From Rhodanobacter thiooxydans (GTDB lineage: Bacteria > Pseudomonadota > Gammaproteobacteria > Xanthomonadales > Rhodanobacteraceae): DNA of 64,000 nt. This document shows positions 26,311-35,733 of the stretch, piece by piece. A program made the translations under genes and the position numbers. Within the stretch, counting starts at the first letter, position 1; every line of letters starts with the position of its first letter. The notes below the pieces were generated by a model. It searched no databases. It was not told the DNA's origin and was given only the letters and a program-made list of their open reading frames with translations. The stretch is taken from positions 2,232,001 to 2,296,000 of the forward strand of contig NZ_CP088923.1 of assembly GCF_021545845.1 (NCBI RefSeq), written 5' to 3'.

Positions 26311-26634
26311 GCCAGTACCCCAGATTCGTCTTTTGACATCGTGCTGCTCAAGACCCGGGCGCGTCGCTCCACAGGAAGCAGGCAGACATGGCGCTGGAAC
26401 GGTCTCTGCACGACCTGGCTTGCGCATGACTACCGCGAGCGGCCAAAAAACCGTCTCTGAAACGTCCCGGACCCATGTCGAACGAAATGATTGGAGAACG
26501 TTGTCGAGGAGCAGGGAAGGAGTGGCTTCCGCGAATACCCGGATCGGCGCATGAATCCAACTGGGAATTTGCAGTCTCTTCAAGTTGACGCCTTTGGACC
26601 GCACCGGTCGCCCGGAGGGCGACTTGGAGAGCGA
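26311..26634. other. Gene-free stretch with a decayed promoter site
   Basis: I see no convincing gene here. The only structured element is a degenerate ECF-type site at 26552-26582 (listed separately). The stretch separates the DUF6969-like gene from the gene remnants that follow. Confidence 0.5.
26552..26582 (+). promoter_or_regulatory. Degenerate ECF-type site P7
   Basis: TGAATCCAAC-N14-CTCTTCA: the first seven -35 bases and the CTCT of the -10 box are kept at the exact 31-bp spacing, the rest is lost. The remnant peroxiredoxin gene starts 53 nt downstream, a normal leader length for this group, so the site may have decayed with its gene. Confidence 0.3.
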
Positions 26635-26766
26635 CATGCGCATCAGGACCCCGGCGCCTGTACCGGAATTTCGAACGCATGGCATCCACGGCGCACCCGA
26701 TTCATCTCGACGCCTTGCGGGGCAGGCGGGTGCTGCTGAGCTTCTTTCGCGATGCTGCCAGCAGCC
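26635..26766 (+). pseudogene. Peroxiredoxin-like N-terminal remnant
   Basis: The frame from ATG 26635 (MRIRTPAPVPEFRTHGIHGAP) and, one base shifted near 26698, IHLDALRGRRVLLSFFRDAAS together make the N-terminus of a thioredoxin-fold peroxiredoxin-like protein. The sequence then changes abruptly at about 26755-26766, before the expected CPFC-type active site, into the remnant on the other strand. Frameshift plus truncation make it non-functional. Confidence 0.55.
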
Positions 26767-27020
26767 GCACCTCGGTGTGGTTGGCCGTGGGTTCGCCCGG
26801 ATGCGGGTCCTGTTGGGTCAGCACCATAACGGACGTGGATGCCCAGGCGAGTTCGTCCAAAGCACCATCCAGGTGGATGGTACTGTCAGGAACCCGCAGC
26901 ACGCGGATCTCGGCGGGTGAAGCCGGTACTGACGATGGCGCTCTGCGTGTGCGCCCGCGTTGCCGTGGTGGCCGTCATCATGGCCACCCCGATCGCAAGC
27001 TGCAGCGACGCACTCCGCAT
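26760..27020 (-). pseudogene. CBM9/DUF5916-type exported protein remnant
   Basis: From ATG 27020 leftward a signal peptide-like start (MRSASLQLAIGVAMMTATTA) runs into a stop; in a second frame the text RVPDSTIHLDGALDELAWA and TQQDPHPGEPTANHTEVRLL follows. This is the beginning of a CBM9-like domain as in DUF5916 proteins (LDG-LDE-W, P-P-GEP, TEVR). The remainder is missing, replaced by the peroxiredoxin remnant. Confidence 0.55.
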
Positions 27021-27041
27021 GGTGCTCCTTGGGCGTGATGG

Positions 27042-27968
27042 TCAGTGCTTCGCGCTGGCGACCTGGGCATCCAGTGCCGCACGGAATCCGTGCGCGAGGT
27101 CGGCGGCTTTGCCCTTGCCCCAGAAATGGGTGAAGTAGTAGTTGGGATTCTCACCCATCATGTGATTGTGCAAGGCCACGATGTGGATACCGGCCTTGCG
27201 CAGCGCCTGCAGTACCGGGCGCGCCTCGTCGGCTCGCATGATGAAATCGCCATCGATGGACGCCAGGTCATCGCTACCGCTGAACGCGGCCCAGGTGGTC
27301 AACCCCATGGATGCGCCAATGGGTTGTCCGTGCATCTGTCCCTCTCGTGCGATGGTGGCCTTGGCCACCCCATCGGTGACCGGTGCAGGGTGCCCGATGA
27401 TCGTGGCGATCGATGTCGCATTCAATTTGCCCGGAGACGGTGTGGCGCCGCCGAACCCTTGCGCAGGCTGAGGATGGGTTGCGCGTACCGCTTTCACCGC
27501 ATCCCACACCGCTTTGACGCCAGCGGCCAGCTGCGTCGGTGAACCCTCGCCACCGATGTGCATGAAGTACACCTTCGGCTGGTCGTAGAAGAAATGGTTG
27601 TGCAGCCCGGTGACGCTCAAGCCGTGCGCGAAGGCGGCGTCCATGGCGGCGTCGACCTCGTCCTGGAAGACGACGGTGTCCCCCATGACCATGGCCTGAT
27701 CGCCCATCGCGGTGAAGGACGCCCAGGAGCCGAGGCCGGCAGCCGGCGACAGGCGCATGCCGTCGACGGTGACCGGCACGTCCGAGCGACTCCAGCCGAT
27801 CTTGACGGCACCATCGGGCTGCGCCTTGGCGTCGACGCCGGCGGCCTTGCCGATCGTGGCGGGATCCAGGGCCGTGGCGACAGAGGGCAGGGCTGCCGCG
27901 GTCAGGCTGAGCGCGATCAGCGCGAGGCAAAGCGGGCGCAGGGAGGGGCGGAAAATGCGAGCGTTCAT
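27042..27968 (-). CDS. Exported DUF1259-domain protein
   Basis: A 308-residue protein with a signal peptide (1-33) and two similar DUF1259 halves. Each half has a G-G/S-W-A-x-F segment (LGSWASFTAMGDQAMVMGD and LTTWAAFSGSDDLASIDGD) and a following HNH motif (VTGLHNHFFYDQPKVYFMH and IVALHNHMMGENPNYYFTH). The duplicated His motifs suggest metal or small-ligand binding. It overlaps chrB by 4 nt (ATGA), so it belongs to the chromate-type unit. Function unknown. Confidence 0.85.
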   Translation of the reverse strand: MNARIFRPSLRPLCLALIALSLTAAALPSVATALDPATIGKAAGVDAKAQPDGAVKIGWSRSDVPVTVDGMRLSPAAGLGSWASFTAMGDQAMVMGDTVVFQDEVDAAMDAAFAHGLSVTGLHNHFFYDQPKVYFMHIGGEGSPTQLAAGVKAVWDAVKAVRATHPQPAQGFGGATPSPGKLNATSIATIIGHPAPVTDGVAKATIAREGQMHGQPIGASMGLTTWAAFSGSDDLASIDGDFIMRADEARPVLQALRKAGIHIVALHNHMMGENPNYYFTHFWGKGKAADLAHGFRAALDAQVASAKH

Positions 27969-28936
27969 GGCGATTCTCCTGGTGGGTCGAGGTATGCGGC
28001 GTACAAACAGTCGAGCACGGTGGTCATGTCCTGCAGCAAGCCGTCGTCGTCGTTGCCGCGACGGCTTCGCGCACCGGCCATGACACTGGCAAAGCCGGCG
28101 GCATCGGCGGCCGGCACGCCACCGATGTCGAGGTAGTGGATCAGGCGACCCAAACGAGCCAGGCCGGCATTGCGATCCAGGTCGAAACTGGTCACCAGGA
28201 CTTCGAAACTCACCCGGGCACCGACGTGGGTGAACGTGGCACCGTCGAAATCGAAGCCCAGGGCGTCAGCTGGACAATCCGCGGGCTGGTCCAGCCAGAG
28301 GAAGCGGGCATCCGGATCGATGAAACGCCGGATCAGCCAGGCCGAAGCCACCCGATCGATCCACAGGTGCTTGCGGGTGGCCCAGAGGCGAGCGCGGTAC
28401 TCGGCGGCGTTCCGGCGGGCAATCAGCCCATGTGCAGCGTGAGGTTCGTCCTGCGCGAACTGGCCGTTGAGGGTCTGCTCGGCATCGCGCAAGGCGGTTT
28501 CGGCGTGATCCCGCGCCTTCCCGGGGAAGAAATCGACGGCAACGACGCCCTCCACCGCACGGCGCGCCGCCGCCAGCCGTCGGCGCGCCTCGTTCTCTGC
28601 CAGACCGGGCAGCTCGACCATCACCATGGACAACTGCTCCAGCCCTTCGGCGTAGAGCGCCGATCGGTCAAATGCGCCTCGTAGCTGGGCTTCCTGAGTG
28701 GCATCGGTCGCATGGAACGGCACGATCTGGGCGATCCCACCGATACGCATGACCTCCTCGGCCTGGGCTTGGAAAAGGTCCCGGGCCGACGTGTTGTCCG
28801 GCAGTACATACACCCCGTCGCGCAGCGCCTCGGCGCCGGCTCCTTTGAGCGCACGCCACAGCCGCATGCGTGGTGTCTGGCTGCGTCCCGGCAGCGATAC
28901 CACCAGCATCAGCCAAGGCGATGGATTTGTTTTCAT
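27965..28936 (-). CDS. chrB: ChrB-type chromate resistance protein
   Basis: A 323-residue ChrB protein: N-terminal SLPGRSQTPRMRLWRALKG-type domain, where the family binds DNA, and a C-terminal ChrB domain with WATRKHLWIDRVASAWLIRRF and FDFDGATFTHVG. ChrB acts as a chromate-sensitive regulator in several bacteria. ATG 28936 lies inside an 18-bp perfect palindrome that may be its operator. The usual chrA transporter is not adjacent; a divergent MFS gene is. Confidence 0.85.
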   Translation of the reverse strand: MKTNPSPWLMLVVSLPGRSQTPRMRLWRALKGAGAEALRDGVYVLPDNTSARDLFQAQAEEVMRIGGIAQIVPFHATDATQEAQLRGAFDRSALYAEGLEQLSMVMVELPGLAENEARRRLAAARRAVEGVVAVDFFPGKARDHAETALRDAEQTLNGQFAQDEPHAAHGLIARRNAAEYRARLWATRKHLWIDRVASAWLIRRFIDPDARFLWLDQPADCPADALGFDFDGATFTHVGARVSFEVLVTSFDLDRNAGLARLGRLIHYLDIGGVPAADAAGFASVMAGARSRRGNDDDGLLQDMTTVLDCLYAAYLDPPGESP

Positions 28937-28952
28937 GTAGCGTACGCTACAT
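28935..28952. promoter_or_regulatory. 18-bp palindromic operator candidate
   Basis: ATGTAGCGTACGCTACAT is a perfect palindrome overlapping the chrB start codon and lying in the 52-bp gap between the divergent chrB and MFS genes. A degenerate TAGCG/CGTAG sequence recurs near 30222-30240 before the next gene. Probable autoregulatory site for ChrB; inference. Confidence 0.6.
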
Positions 28953-28988
28953 CCATGTAATAGCATCTACAAGAACTCGGATCTGCCT

Positions 28989-30209
28989 ATGAATTTAGTG
29001 GCCGCATCCTCACGGCGGACGTTCGATCCGCTGTATAGCCTGTTTGCCGCTCGCGCATTACGCGATTTTGGCGACAGCTTCGTCGCGATCCTGCTCTCGG
29101 CCTATCTGCTGGCACTGGGTTTTTCGCCGTTCGCGGTCGGCGTACTGGCCACTGCCTCGCTGCTCGGTTCGGCGTGCCTGACCTTCGCGGCCGGGTGGCT
29201 GGGTGCACGCTACGGAGTCCGCCGGCTATTGCTGTTCGCCGCCGGACTGATGGTCGCCAGCGGGCTGGCGTTCGCCATCTTTCGTGATTACGGCGTTCTG
29301 TTGATCGTCGCCTTCGCCGGCACGATCAACCCGTCCGCCGGCAACGTCAGCGTGTTCGTGCCGCTGGAGCACGCCGCACTGGCACGCGAAGCCGGCGATC
29401 AGGACCGCACCCGGATGTTCGCGCGCTACAGTCTGGCCGGCGCCTTGGCCGCAGCCTTGGGTGCACTCTTCGCCAGCGTCCCCGAACTGGCAGCACCACT
29501 GGGCGTAGGCCGGTTGACCACGATACGGGCCATGTTCGTGCTGTACGCCTTGCTAGGAGTGGCGGGGCGATACCTCTATACGCGCCTTCCCCGGCATGCC
29601 GTCAATGGAGCGGCCGTCCCGGTGAGTGCACTTGGCCCTTCGCGCAGCATCGTCATGAGGCTCGCGGCCCTGTTCAGCCTGGACGCCTTCGCCGGTGGAT
29701 TCGTCGTGCAATCGCTGCTCGCCTTGTGGTTGTTCCAGCGGTTCCATCTCTCGCTGACGGCGGCCGGTGTGTTCTTTTTCGGCACGGGGTTGCTGTCCGC
29801 GCTGTCGTATCCGGTGGCCGCGCGACTGTCGCGACGGATCGGTCTGGTCAACACGATGGTGTTCACGCACATCCCCTCCAGCATCGCGTTGATGCTCGCG
29901 GCTTTCGCCCCGTCGCTTGCGCCGGCGCTGGCATGGCTGCTGGTGCGCGCCGCGTTGTCGCAGATGGATGTGCCGACACGCTCGTCCTACGTGATGGCCG
30001 TAGTGACCGAGCCCGAGCGCAGTGCCGCCGCCAGCTTCACTTCGGTGCCGCGCAGCCTGGCATCCTCCGCGAGTCCTGCACTGGCGGGTGCGCTGTTCGC
30101 AGCTTCGTCTTTCGCCTGGCCGCTGCTGATCTGCGGCTCACTCAAGATCCTCTACGACCTGCTGTTACTGGCGCAGTTCCGGCACCTCAAGCCACCGGAA
30201 GAACGGTGA
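28989..30209 (+). CDS. MFS transporter of the chromate-type locus
   Basis: A 406-residue major facilitator protein with about twelve membrane helices (RALRDFGDSFVAILLSAYLLALGF; GWLGARYGVRRLLL as the helix 2-3 loop motif). Such MFS genes occur beside chrB and may export chromate or a related anion; substrate not determined. The start ATG 28989 is 36 bp from the palindrome and divergent from chrB. Confidence 0.85.
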   Translation: MNLVAASSRRTFDPLYSLFAARALRDFGDSFVAILLSAYLLALGFSPFAVGVLATASLLGSACLTFAAGWLGARYGVRRLLLFAAGLMVASGLAFAIFRDYGVLLIVAFAGTINPSAGNVSVFVPLEHAALAREAGDQDRTRMFARYSLAGALAAALGALFASVPELAAPLGVGRLTTIRAMFVLYALLGVAGRYLYTRLPRHAVNGAAVPVSALGPSRSIVMRLAALFSLDAFAGGFVVQSLLALWLFQRFHLSLTAAGVFFFGTGLLSALSYPVAARLSRRIGLVNTMVFTHIPSSIALMLAAFAPSLAPALAWLLVRAALSQMDVPTRSSYVMAVVTEPERSAAASFTSVPRSLASSASPALAGALFAASSFAWPLLICGSLKILYDLLLLAQFRHLKPPEER

Positions 30210-30266
30210 CGTCATGGCAGCATACGTAGCGCGTAGCATGTGTGCCTTGGACACGAGTGCCGGCAC

Positions 30267-31298
30267 ATGAACCTCAAGGCAGACCGCACCCTCTGTCGAG
30301 GCCTGATGGCCTTGGTGGCCTTTGCATCACTGGTCGTAACCACGCCCGCGTGCAGCGGGGCGAACAGTCCGGGTAGCCGGTTGCCGCTGACCACGCTCGC
30401 GGAGGTGCTATTACCCGGCAGAGCCACGCGCTGGGACTACGCCAGCCTCGACGAACGAAGCCATCTTCTTTTCCTGGCGCATCTGGGCGACAGCGCCGTC
30501 GTCGTGTTCGACACCGCCCAGCGCAAGGTGGTGGCGACCATTCCCGACGTCAGCTCCGTCCACGGTGTGCTGTATGTGCCGGAGCTGGATCGGGTATACG
30601 CCTCGGCGACCGGCGCCGATGAAGTGGTCGCCATCGACGCCAAAACCTTCAAGATCATTGCGCGCACGCCGGCGGGCGATTATCCGGACGGCATGGCCTA
30701 TGCCCCGGACGTGCACAAGCTGTATGTCTCCGACGAACACGGCGGCACCGATACCGTGATCGACGTGCGATCGAACGCCCGGGTGGCCACGATCCCGCTG
30801 GGCGGCGAGGTGGGCAACACCCAGTACGATCCGGTCACCCGGCACATCTTCGCGAACGCGCAGACCCGCAAGCAGCTGGTGGAAATCGACCCAGCTACCG
30901 ACAGGGTGATCAGCCGGATCAGCCTTCCCGGAGCCGTCGGCAATCACGGTCTCTACATCGATGGCGCCTCACGTCTGGCTTTCATCGCCTGTGAGGACAA
31001 CAGCAAGTTGCTGGTTCTGGACCTGACCAGTCGAACAGTGCGGGCCACCTTCGACGTTGCCGACGATCCGGATGTCCTGGCCTTCGATGCTTCGCTCGGC
31101 TGGCTCTACGTGGCCGGTGAATCCGGCGAGGTGTCGATTTTCAAGGTCACCGGGCGCACCGTTCGACCGCTCGCCACCGCGGTGCTCGGCCCGAATGCCC
31201 ACGTCGTCGCCGTGGATGGCACCACGCACCAGGCCTATTTCCCGTTGAAGCCCATGTGGGGCAAGTCCAAGCTGCGAATCACGCGACCACAGCTGTAG
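30267..31298 (+). CDS. Exported YncE-like beta-propeller protein
   Basis: A 343-residue protein: signal peptide (1-29, possibly a lipoprotein at TTPACSGA, Cys29), then a seven-bladed YVTN/YncE-type propeller with repeats such as VVVFDTAQRKVVATI, VVAIDAKTFKIIART, TVIDVRSNARVATI and LVLDLTSRTVRATF. It follows the MFS gene by 57 bp, with a weak copy of the TAGCG operator motif in between. Function unknown. 31299-31501 downstream shows nothing recognisable. Confidence 0.82.
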   Translation: MNLKADRTLCRGLMALVAFASLVVTTPACSGANSPGSRLPLTTLAEVLLPGRATRWDYASLDERSHLLFLAHLGDSAVVVFDTAQRKVVATIPDVSSVHGVLYVPELDRVYASATGADEVVAIDAKTFKIIARTPAGDYPDGMAYAPDVHKLYVSDEHGGTDTVIDVRSNARVATIPLGGEVGNTQYDPVTRHIFANAQTRKQLVEIDPATDRVISRISLPGAVGNHGLYIDGASRLAFIACEDNSKLLVLDLTSRTVRATFDVADDPDVLAFDASLGWLYVAGESGEVSIFKVTGRTVRPLATAVLGPNAHVVAVDGTTHQAYFPLKPMWGKSKLRITRPQL

Positions 31299-31501
31299 GT
31301 TGGTTCACCCCGGAGTCGGCGACCGAAAGCGCGTGAAACCCATGCTCTGGATACCGCCGCCCAGTACGGTTGCTCAGGCGCATGGAGGGCACGCAACAAA
31401 GGGAGGTCCTCGACCCACACCGGCTCGACCAATCTCAATGCGTGCCCGATTCCGACGGCCTGAAGGCGGTCTCGGTTACCGCTCAACTCTATCGAGGCCT
31501 T

Positions 31502-31849
31502 CTAAGCCCAGATGTACTCTTCAGCAATGGCGCCGTCGCGCCACTTGGCGACGGTTACCATGCGTCCTCCGCCTTCGAACTCGCCGACGACGCAAGTCCA
31601 CTCGCCGGATCCGAAAGCAATCGGATGGGAGGTTATCTGCGGTGGCGTGCCACCCGCCGATTCGACATACGCTTTCATGGCGTCGATATGCTGCTGAATC
31701 CCGCGAGTCGGAGCCTGACCCTTCCAGTCCACCAGGACATCGTCGGTGTGGTGATGGGCGAACACTCCGGTCCAGTCGCCGTTGTTCCATCCGGTGAAGT
31801 CGAGATCATCCATGCCCTTCAGATTACGTTTAACCGCGTCGCCTTGCAT
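31502..31849 (-). CDS. SnoaL/NTF2-like small protein
   Basis: A 115-residue cone-shaped alpha+beta protein (GMDDLDFTGWNNGDWTGVF, HHHTDDVLVDW, RGIQQHIDAMKAYV, GEFEGGGRMVTVAKW, IAEEYIW) of the SnoaL-like NTF2 superfamily. AGGAGAGG immediately before ATG 31849 fixes the start, though the frame runs on to 32119. Ligand or reaction unknown. Confidence 0.78.
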   Translation of the reverse strand: MQGDAVKRNLKGMDDLDFTGWNNGDWTGVFAHHHTDDVLVDWKGQAPTRGIQQHIDAMKAYVESAGGTPPQITSHPIAFGSGEWTCVVGEFEGGGRMVTVAKWRDGAIAEEYIWA

Positions 31850-32432
31850 GGGCCTCTCCTGTTCTGGCTGCGAATCAGACTCCCGAACCGTAGCACCGGC
31901 AAAATGCCACAACAACGTCCTGCCGCCCCGCATTGCCAAACGGCAACCACAGGAACTGCCGTAGTCGCCGACCCGTGTGGCCTTGGTACCCGTGACCGTG
32001 CCGTTGCTGGTGTTGTCGATCATGCTGCCCGCATGGATCGTGGCGGCGAAGGCCGCGCATAACCAGCAACCATGGCGCCACCCTTGGTCGTGATTCACGA
32101 CGATTCGGAGCGCAGGCAAGCATTCGAAAGAACGAGACGATTTCGGACCTCAAGCTGGCCCATGACAGAGCGCCCCGAAGATCCGCTCCAACCCGAATGG
32201 CTGCCGTTCGCGTGACTATGCTGATGTCGGCAGTTGGCCGGGAGCTGACGTAGGGCGCGCGATTAGGGCGCGTTATCGGGGGTAGGGTGATGCGCGCGGC
32301 GATCACGCCCCTAGTGACGACGTCGGATTCTGTATTCCGCCGCCTATGGTTTCGCGCTGCGGACAAGTTCGACTGGTACCGACCGGGATGGCTACAAGCT
32401 ACGCTCAAATTTCATCCACTTGGTCGCTCGGT
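31850..32432. other. Intergenic region, no supported gene
   Basis: 583 bp between the SnoaL-like gene and the end of the phenol regulator. Open frames exist on both strands, but none has a ribosome-binding site and a recognisable fold. No promoter or repeat stands out. Confidence 0.5.
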
Positions 32433-34118
32433 TCAATCCCCCTTGTCTATATCTCGCATGCATTTGATCCGATAGGCGAGTTTTGCGCGGCTGATGCCGA
32501 GCAGTTTCGCGGCGCGGGTCAAGTTGCCGCCCGAGCGTTCCACCGCCATCTGCAGCAGGCCGTCTTCCAGTTCCTCCAGCCCGATGCCGGATTCCAGCAC
32601 GCGCTCGGCCAGCGTGTCGGCATGGCGGGGGGTATCGGTGCCGATCGCGCCGGATGCCTGCAGGTGCTGCGCGGGCATCGAGCCAGCGTGCGGGAAAAGA
32701 TGGTGCTGGTCGATCGCCGAGTTGTCCGGCGTCAACAGCACACCGCGCTCGATGACGTTCTCCAGTTCGCGGATGTTGCCCGGCCAGGCGTAATCGACCA
32801 GGGACTGCATCGCGCGGTCGCTCAGGCCGCGGATCTGCTTGCCCACAGGGCGGGAAAATTTCTCGATGAAGCGCTCCGCCAGCAGCGGGATGTCCACGCG
32901 GCGTTCGCGCAGCGGCGGAATGGTGATGGGAAAGGTGGCCAGTCGGTAATACAGGTCGGCACGGAAGCGTCCCTCCTGTACGGCCTTGAGCAGGTCGACG
33001 TTGGTGGCGGCGACGACGCGGACGTTGACGACCTTGACCCGTTCCCCGCCCAGTCGCTCGATCTCGCCGGATTGCAGCGCACGCAGCAGCTTGACCTGCG
33101 CGCTGGGCGGCAGATCGCCGACCTCGTCGAGGAACAGCGTGCCGCCGTCGGCGCGCTCGAAGCGGCCGGCGCGGCTGCTCTGCGCATCGGTATAGGCGCC
33201 CTTCTCGACGCCGAACAGCTCCGCCTCGATCAGGTTGTCGGGTATCGCGCCGCAGTTGACCGCGACGAACGGCTGCGCCGCGCGCGGCCCATTGTCATGC
33301 AGCCAGTGCGCGAAAATCTCCTTGCCCACGCCCGTCTCACCCAGCAGCAGCACGCTGATCTGGCTGGGTGTGGCGTTGCGGAGCAGGGCCATCGCGTCGA
33401 GGAACTTCGACGATGCACCCACCAGCGGGCCATCGTAGCGCGGGCGGGCGATGGATGAGCGCAGGTGCTCGACCTCCATCTGCAGGTCGAGCAATTCGTG
33501 CGCGATCGAATCGGGGCGGAAGTACTGCAGGTAGTCGGGATCGTGCCATTCCTCGGCCGGCTTGCCGACGATGCGACAGCAGGGGTCGCCTTGCGCCGTG
33601 CACTCCACTTCCTTGAACACGATGAAGCGGTTCATGAAGGCGCTGGTATAGCCCGAGGCATAACCGATCTGCGACCAGCATTCCGGATCGTCCGAATAGC
33701 CGGACTCGCGCACGTGTGATTCACATTCCCAGGAGTTCTGCCACAGGTATTCGCCGTAATAGCGACCGCGCTGGATGTCGATATCCTGCTTGACCTTGAC
33801 GACCTTGACGACGCCCTCCAAGGAATGCAGCAGCGGCCCGGTGGCGAAGCTCTCGACCTGATCGACCAGGTCTGGGCGCAACTTGCGCGCCAGCTGCGCA
33901 TCGCGCTGGCCGGAAACGAAGCCCATGCGCAGCAGCAAACCACGCGCGCGCTGCTCGCCCAAGCTTTCCAGCAGCTCGCGCCGCAACGCGCCGAGCGCGC
34001 CGGTGTGCAACAACATCATGCGGTGCTGGTCGAGCCAGATGAGCCCGCTCGACGATTCAAAACGAATCAGCGATCGGAGCGAGTCGAGCAGGTCGTTCTG
34101 AACAGAAATCGCTGGCAT
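32433..34118 (-). CDS. dmpR: DmpR/XylR-type sigma-54 activator of phenol degradation
   Basis: A 561-residue regulator of normal length. Residues 1-210 are the aromatic-effector XylR_N plus V4R domains (with [11 protein letters not shown] and [14 protein letters not shown]); the central AAA+ domain has Walker A GETGVGKE and Walker [13 protein letters not shown]; the Fis-type helix-turn-helix closes the protein ([19 protein letters not shown]). The sigma-54 contact loop reads GAYTDA instead of GAFTGA. ATG 34118 fits family length; the frame extends to 34457. Divergent from dmpK across the sigma-54 promoter. Confidence 0.92.
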   Translation of the reverse strand: MPAISVQNDLLDSLRSLIRFESSSGLIWLDQHRMMLLHTGALGALRRELLESLGEQRARGLLLRMGFVSGQRDAQLARKLRPDLVDQVESFATGPLLHSLEGVVKVVKVKQDIDIQRGRYYGEYLWQNSWECESHVRESGYSDDPECWSQIGYASGYTSAFMNRFIVFKEVECTAQGDPCCRIVGKPAEEWHDPDYLQYFRPDSIAHELLDLQMEVEHLRSSIARPRYDGPLVGASSKFLDAMALLRNATPSQISVLLLGETGVGKEIFAHWLHDNGPRAAQPFVAVNCGAIPDNLIEAELFGVEKGAYTDAQSSRAGRFERADGGTLFLDEVGDLPPSAQVKLLRALQSGEIERLGGERVKVVNVRVVAATNVDLLKAVQEGRFRADLYYRLATFPITIPPLRERRVDIPLLAERFIEKFSRPVGKQIRGLSDRAMQSLVDYAWPGNIRELENVIERGVLLTPDNSAIDQHHLFPHAGSMPAQHLQASGAIGTDTPRHADTLAERVLESGIGLEELEDGLLQMAVERSGGNLTRAAKLLGISRAKLAYRIKCMRDIDKGD

Positions 34119-34200
34119 CGGAGCCGCCACGGAAGAGGTGGGCCGGTGGCACGCCGCCCGTCTTTCGGGCGTTGCAGGCCGTTCGGCAGGGCCTAGCACA

Positions 34201-34272
34201 GTTTGATTGCACTGCAGCATGCGCAAATCATCAAGCTGCGGCGCATCAATTGACCATTTGCGCAAACGCAGC
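34201..34272 (+). promoter_or_regulatory. Probable DmpR upstream activating sites
   Basis: Two imperfect inverted repeats, TTTGATTGCA...TGCGCAAATCA (34202-34230) and a longer one around ATCAATTGACCATTTGCGCAAA (quoted in part: ATCAATTGACC, 34245-34255), sit 60-130 bp before the -24 box, where XylR/DmpR-type activators bind. Their sequence is only loosely like the published sites. Confidence 0.5.
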
Positions 34273-34331
34273 CCGGCACCGTTCGCGGCTTGGCCGGCGC
34301 AAAGCGCGCTGTGAAGCCGTTCGTGAAGGCT

Positions 34332-34346
34332 TGGCACGGCGATTGC
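34332..34346 (+). promoter_or_regulatory. Sigma-54 promoter (Po-type)
   Basis: TGGCACGGCGATTGC has the invariant GG at 34333-34334 and GC at 34345-34346 with the required 10-base gap, close to TGGCAC-N5-TTGC. It lies 47 bp before the dmpK start codon and faces the phenol hydroxylase genes, as expected for DmpR control. Confidence 0.85.
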
Positions 34347-34392
34347 GTTTAGGGACTGCCAAGGCGTTCCGCCTGCGCAACAGGAGCAGCTG

Positions 34393-34650
34393 ATGAATGC
34401 ATCAACCCAGCCGGCATTTCGCCAACCCGCGACGACGGTGCGCGTCACCGGGGGCATCGGGCAGCGCTTCGTGCAGTTCGAGTTTTCCCTGGGCGATCCG
34501 GATTTGACCGTGGAGCTGGTAATGCGGCCCGAGCAGTTTCGCGAGTTCTGTGCCCGGCATCACAGCCGTTTCCTGTCAGACCCGGAGTGCGCAGCCGTGG
34601 ACGCCGAGCGGCTGAAATGGCGTTACGGCAAACCCGACGTCGAGAGCTGA
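34393..34650 (+). CDS. dmpK: Phenol hydroxylase assembly subunit DmpK
   Basis: An 85-residue P0 component. The text VRVTGGIGQRFVQFEFSLGD, EQFREFCARH and ERLKWRYGKP matches DmpK-type proteins, needed for assembly of active oxygenase. First gene of the operon, 47 bp after the sigma-54 promoter, with AGGAGC before ATG 34393. Confidence 0.88.
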   Translation: MNASTQPAFRQPATTVRVTGGIGQRFVQFEFSLGDPDLTVELVMRPEQFREFCARHHSRFLSDPECAAVDAERLKWRYGKPDVES

Positions 34651-34695
34651 GCCGGTTCGACCGGCGCCACCGACACACAATCACAGGAGCTTTTC

Positions 34696-35733
34696 ATGCA
34701 GGTCGACATCAAGACAAGTGATATCCGGCCAATCCGGCAGACGTTCTCGCAAATAGCGCGCCGGTTCGGGGCTGACAAGCCGGCCACGCGTTACCAGGAG
34801 GCGACGTTCGACCTGCAGTCAACGGCCAATTTCCACTACAGGCCGCTTTGGCAGCCCCAGTACGACCTGTACGACGTGCGCCGCACCGCCATCGTGATGG
34901 ATGACTGGTATGCCTTCCGCGATCCCCGCCACTACTACTACGGCGTGTATGTCCAGGCGCGGGCCAGGCAGCAGGAAGTGCAGGAGAGCAACTTCGAGTT
35001 CGTCGACCGCCGCAGGATGCTGCGCGATGCCGCGGAAGCCGACCGCGCGCGTCTGACCCGCCTGCTGGTGCCGCTGCGCCACTACGAGTGGGGCGCCAAC
35101 ATGAACAACTGCACTGTGGTGGCCTATGGCTACGGTGCGGCCATCACGCAGGCCGCGCAATTCCACACCATGGATCGTCTTGGCCTGGCGCAGTACCTGA
35201 CCCGGATTGGCCTGCTGCTGGACGGCAACGACACCGCCGTACTCGACCAGGCCCGGCAGGACTGGCTGGGCGACCCATGCTGGCAGGGCGTGCGCGCCTG
35301 CATGGAAAAGCTGTTCGTCACCGCGGACTGGTTCGAAGTGCTGCTGGTGCAGAATTTCCTCTTCGATGGCCTGGTGTATCCGCTGGCCATGAGCCACCTG
35401 GAGCAGGTGCTCGCACCGCAAGCGGCCAGTGGCTACGCCCTGTCCACGGAGTTCGCCCAGAGCTGGTATGAGGAAAGCGTCCGCTGGGTGGATGCCAGCC
35501 TGCGCACTGCGGTCGCCGAGTCGGAGGCCAATGCGGTGCTGCTCAAGCAATGGATCGAGCACTGGTTGCCAGCATGGGTCGATGCCTTCCGGCCACGGGC
35601 GACGGCGGCGTTCGGCGACCAGGCTGAGGCCGTCACCGCCGAAGCCGTCGGTGACCTTGTCGCCCGCGCCGGGCGGGTCGGCATCGCTGTGAATACTTCG
35701 TCGCCGTCCGACCCGACCGGGAGGAAGCCATGA
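34696..35733 (+). CDS. dmpL: Phenol hydroxylase oxygenase beta subunit DmpL
   Basis: A 345-residue helical P1 subunit of the multicomponent di-iron phenol hydroxylase. Sequence marks: FDLQSTANFHYRPLWQPQYD, RHYYYGVYVQARA and DWFEVLLVQNFLFDGLVYPL. It supports the alpha subunit DmpN in a dimer of trimers. AGGAGC precedes ATG 34696; the end overlaps dmpM (ATGA). Confidence 0.93.
   Translation: MQVDIKTSDIRPIRQTFSQIARRFGADKPATRYQEATFDLQSTANFHYRPLWQPQYDLYDVRRTAIVMDDWYAFRDPRHYYYGVYVQARARQQEVQESNFEFVDRRRMLRDAAEADRARLTRLLVPLRHYEWGANMNNCTVVAYGYGAAITQAAQFHTMDRLGLAQYLTRIGLLLDGNDTAVLDQARQDWLGDPCWQGVRACMEKLFVTADWFEVLLVQNFLFDGLVYPLAMSHLEQVLAPQAASGYALSTEFAQSWYEESVRWVDASLRTAVAESEANAVLLKQWIEHWLPAWVDAFRPRATAAFGDQAEAVTAEAVGDLVARAGRVGIAVNTSSPSDPTGRKP

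Noticed and set aside
32120..32432. Upstream extension of the SnoaL-like frame and other small ORFs
   Set aside because: No ribosome-binding site and no family resemblance; the strong AGGAGAGG at the 31849 start settles the start.
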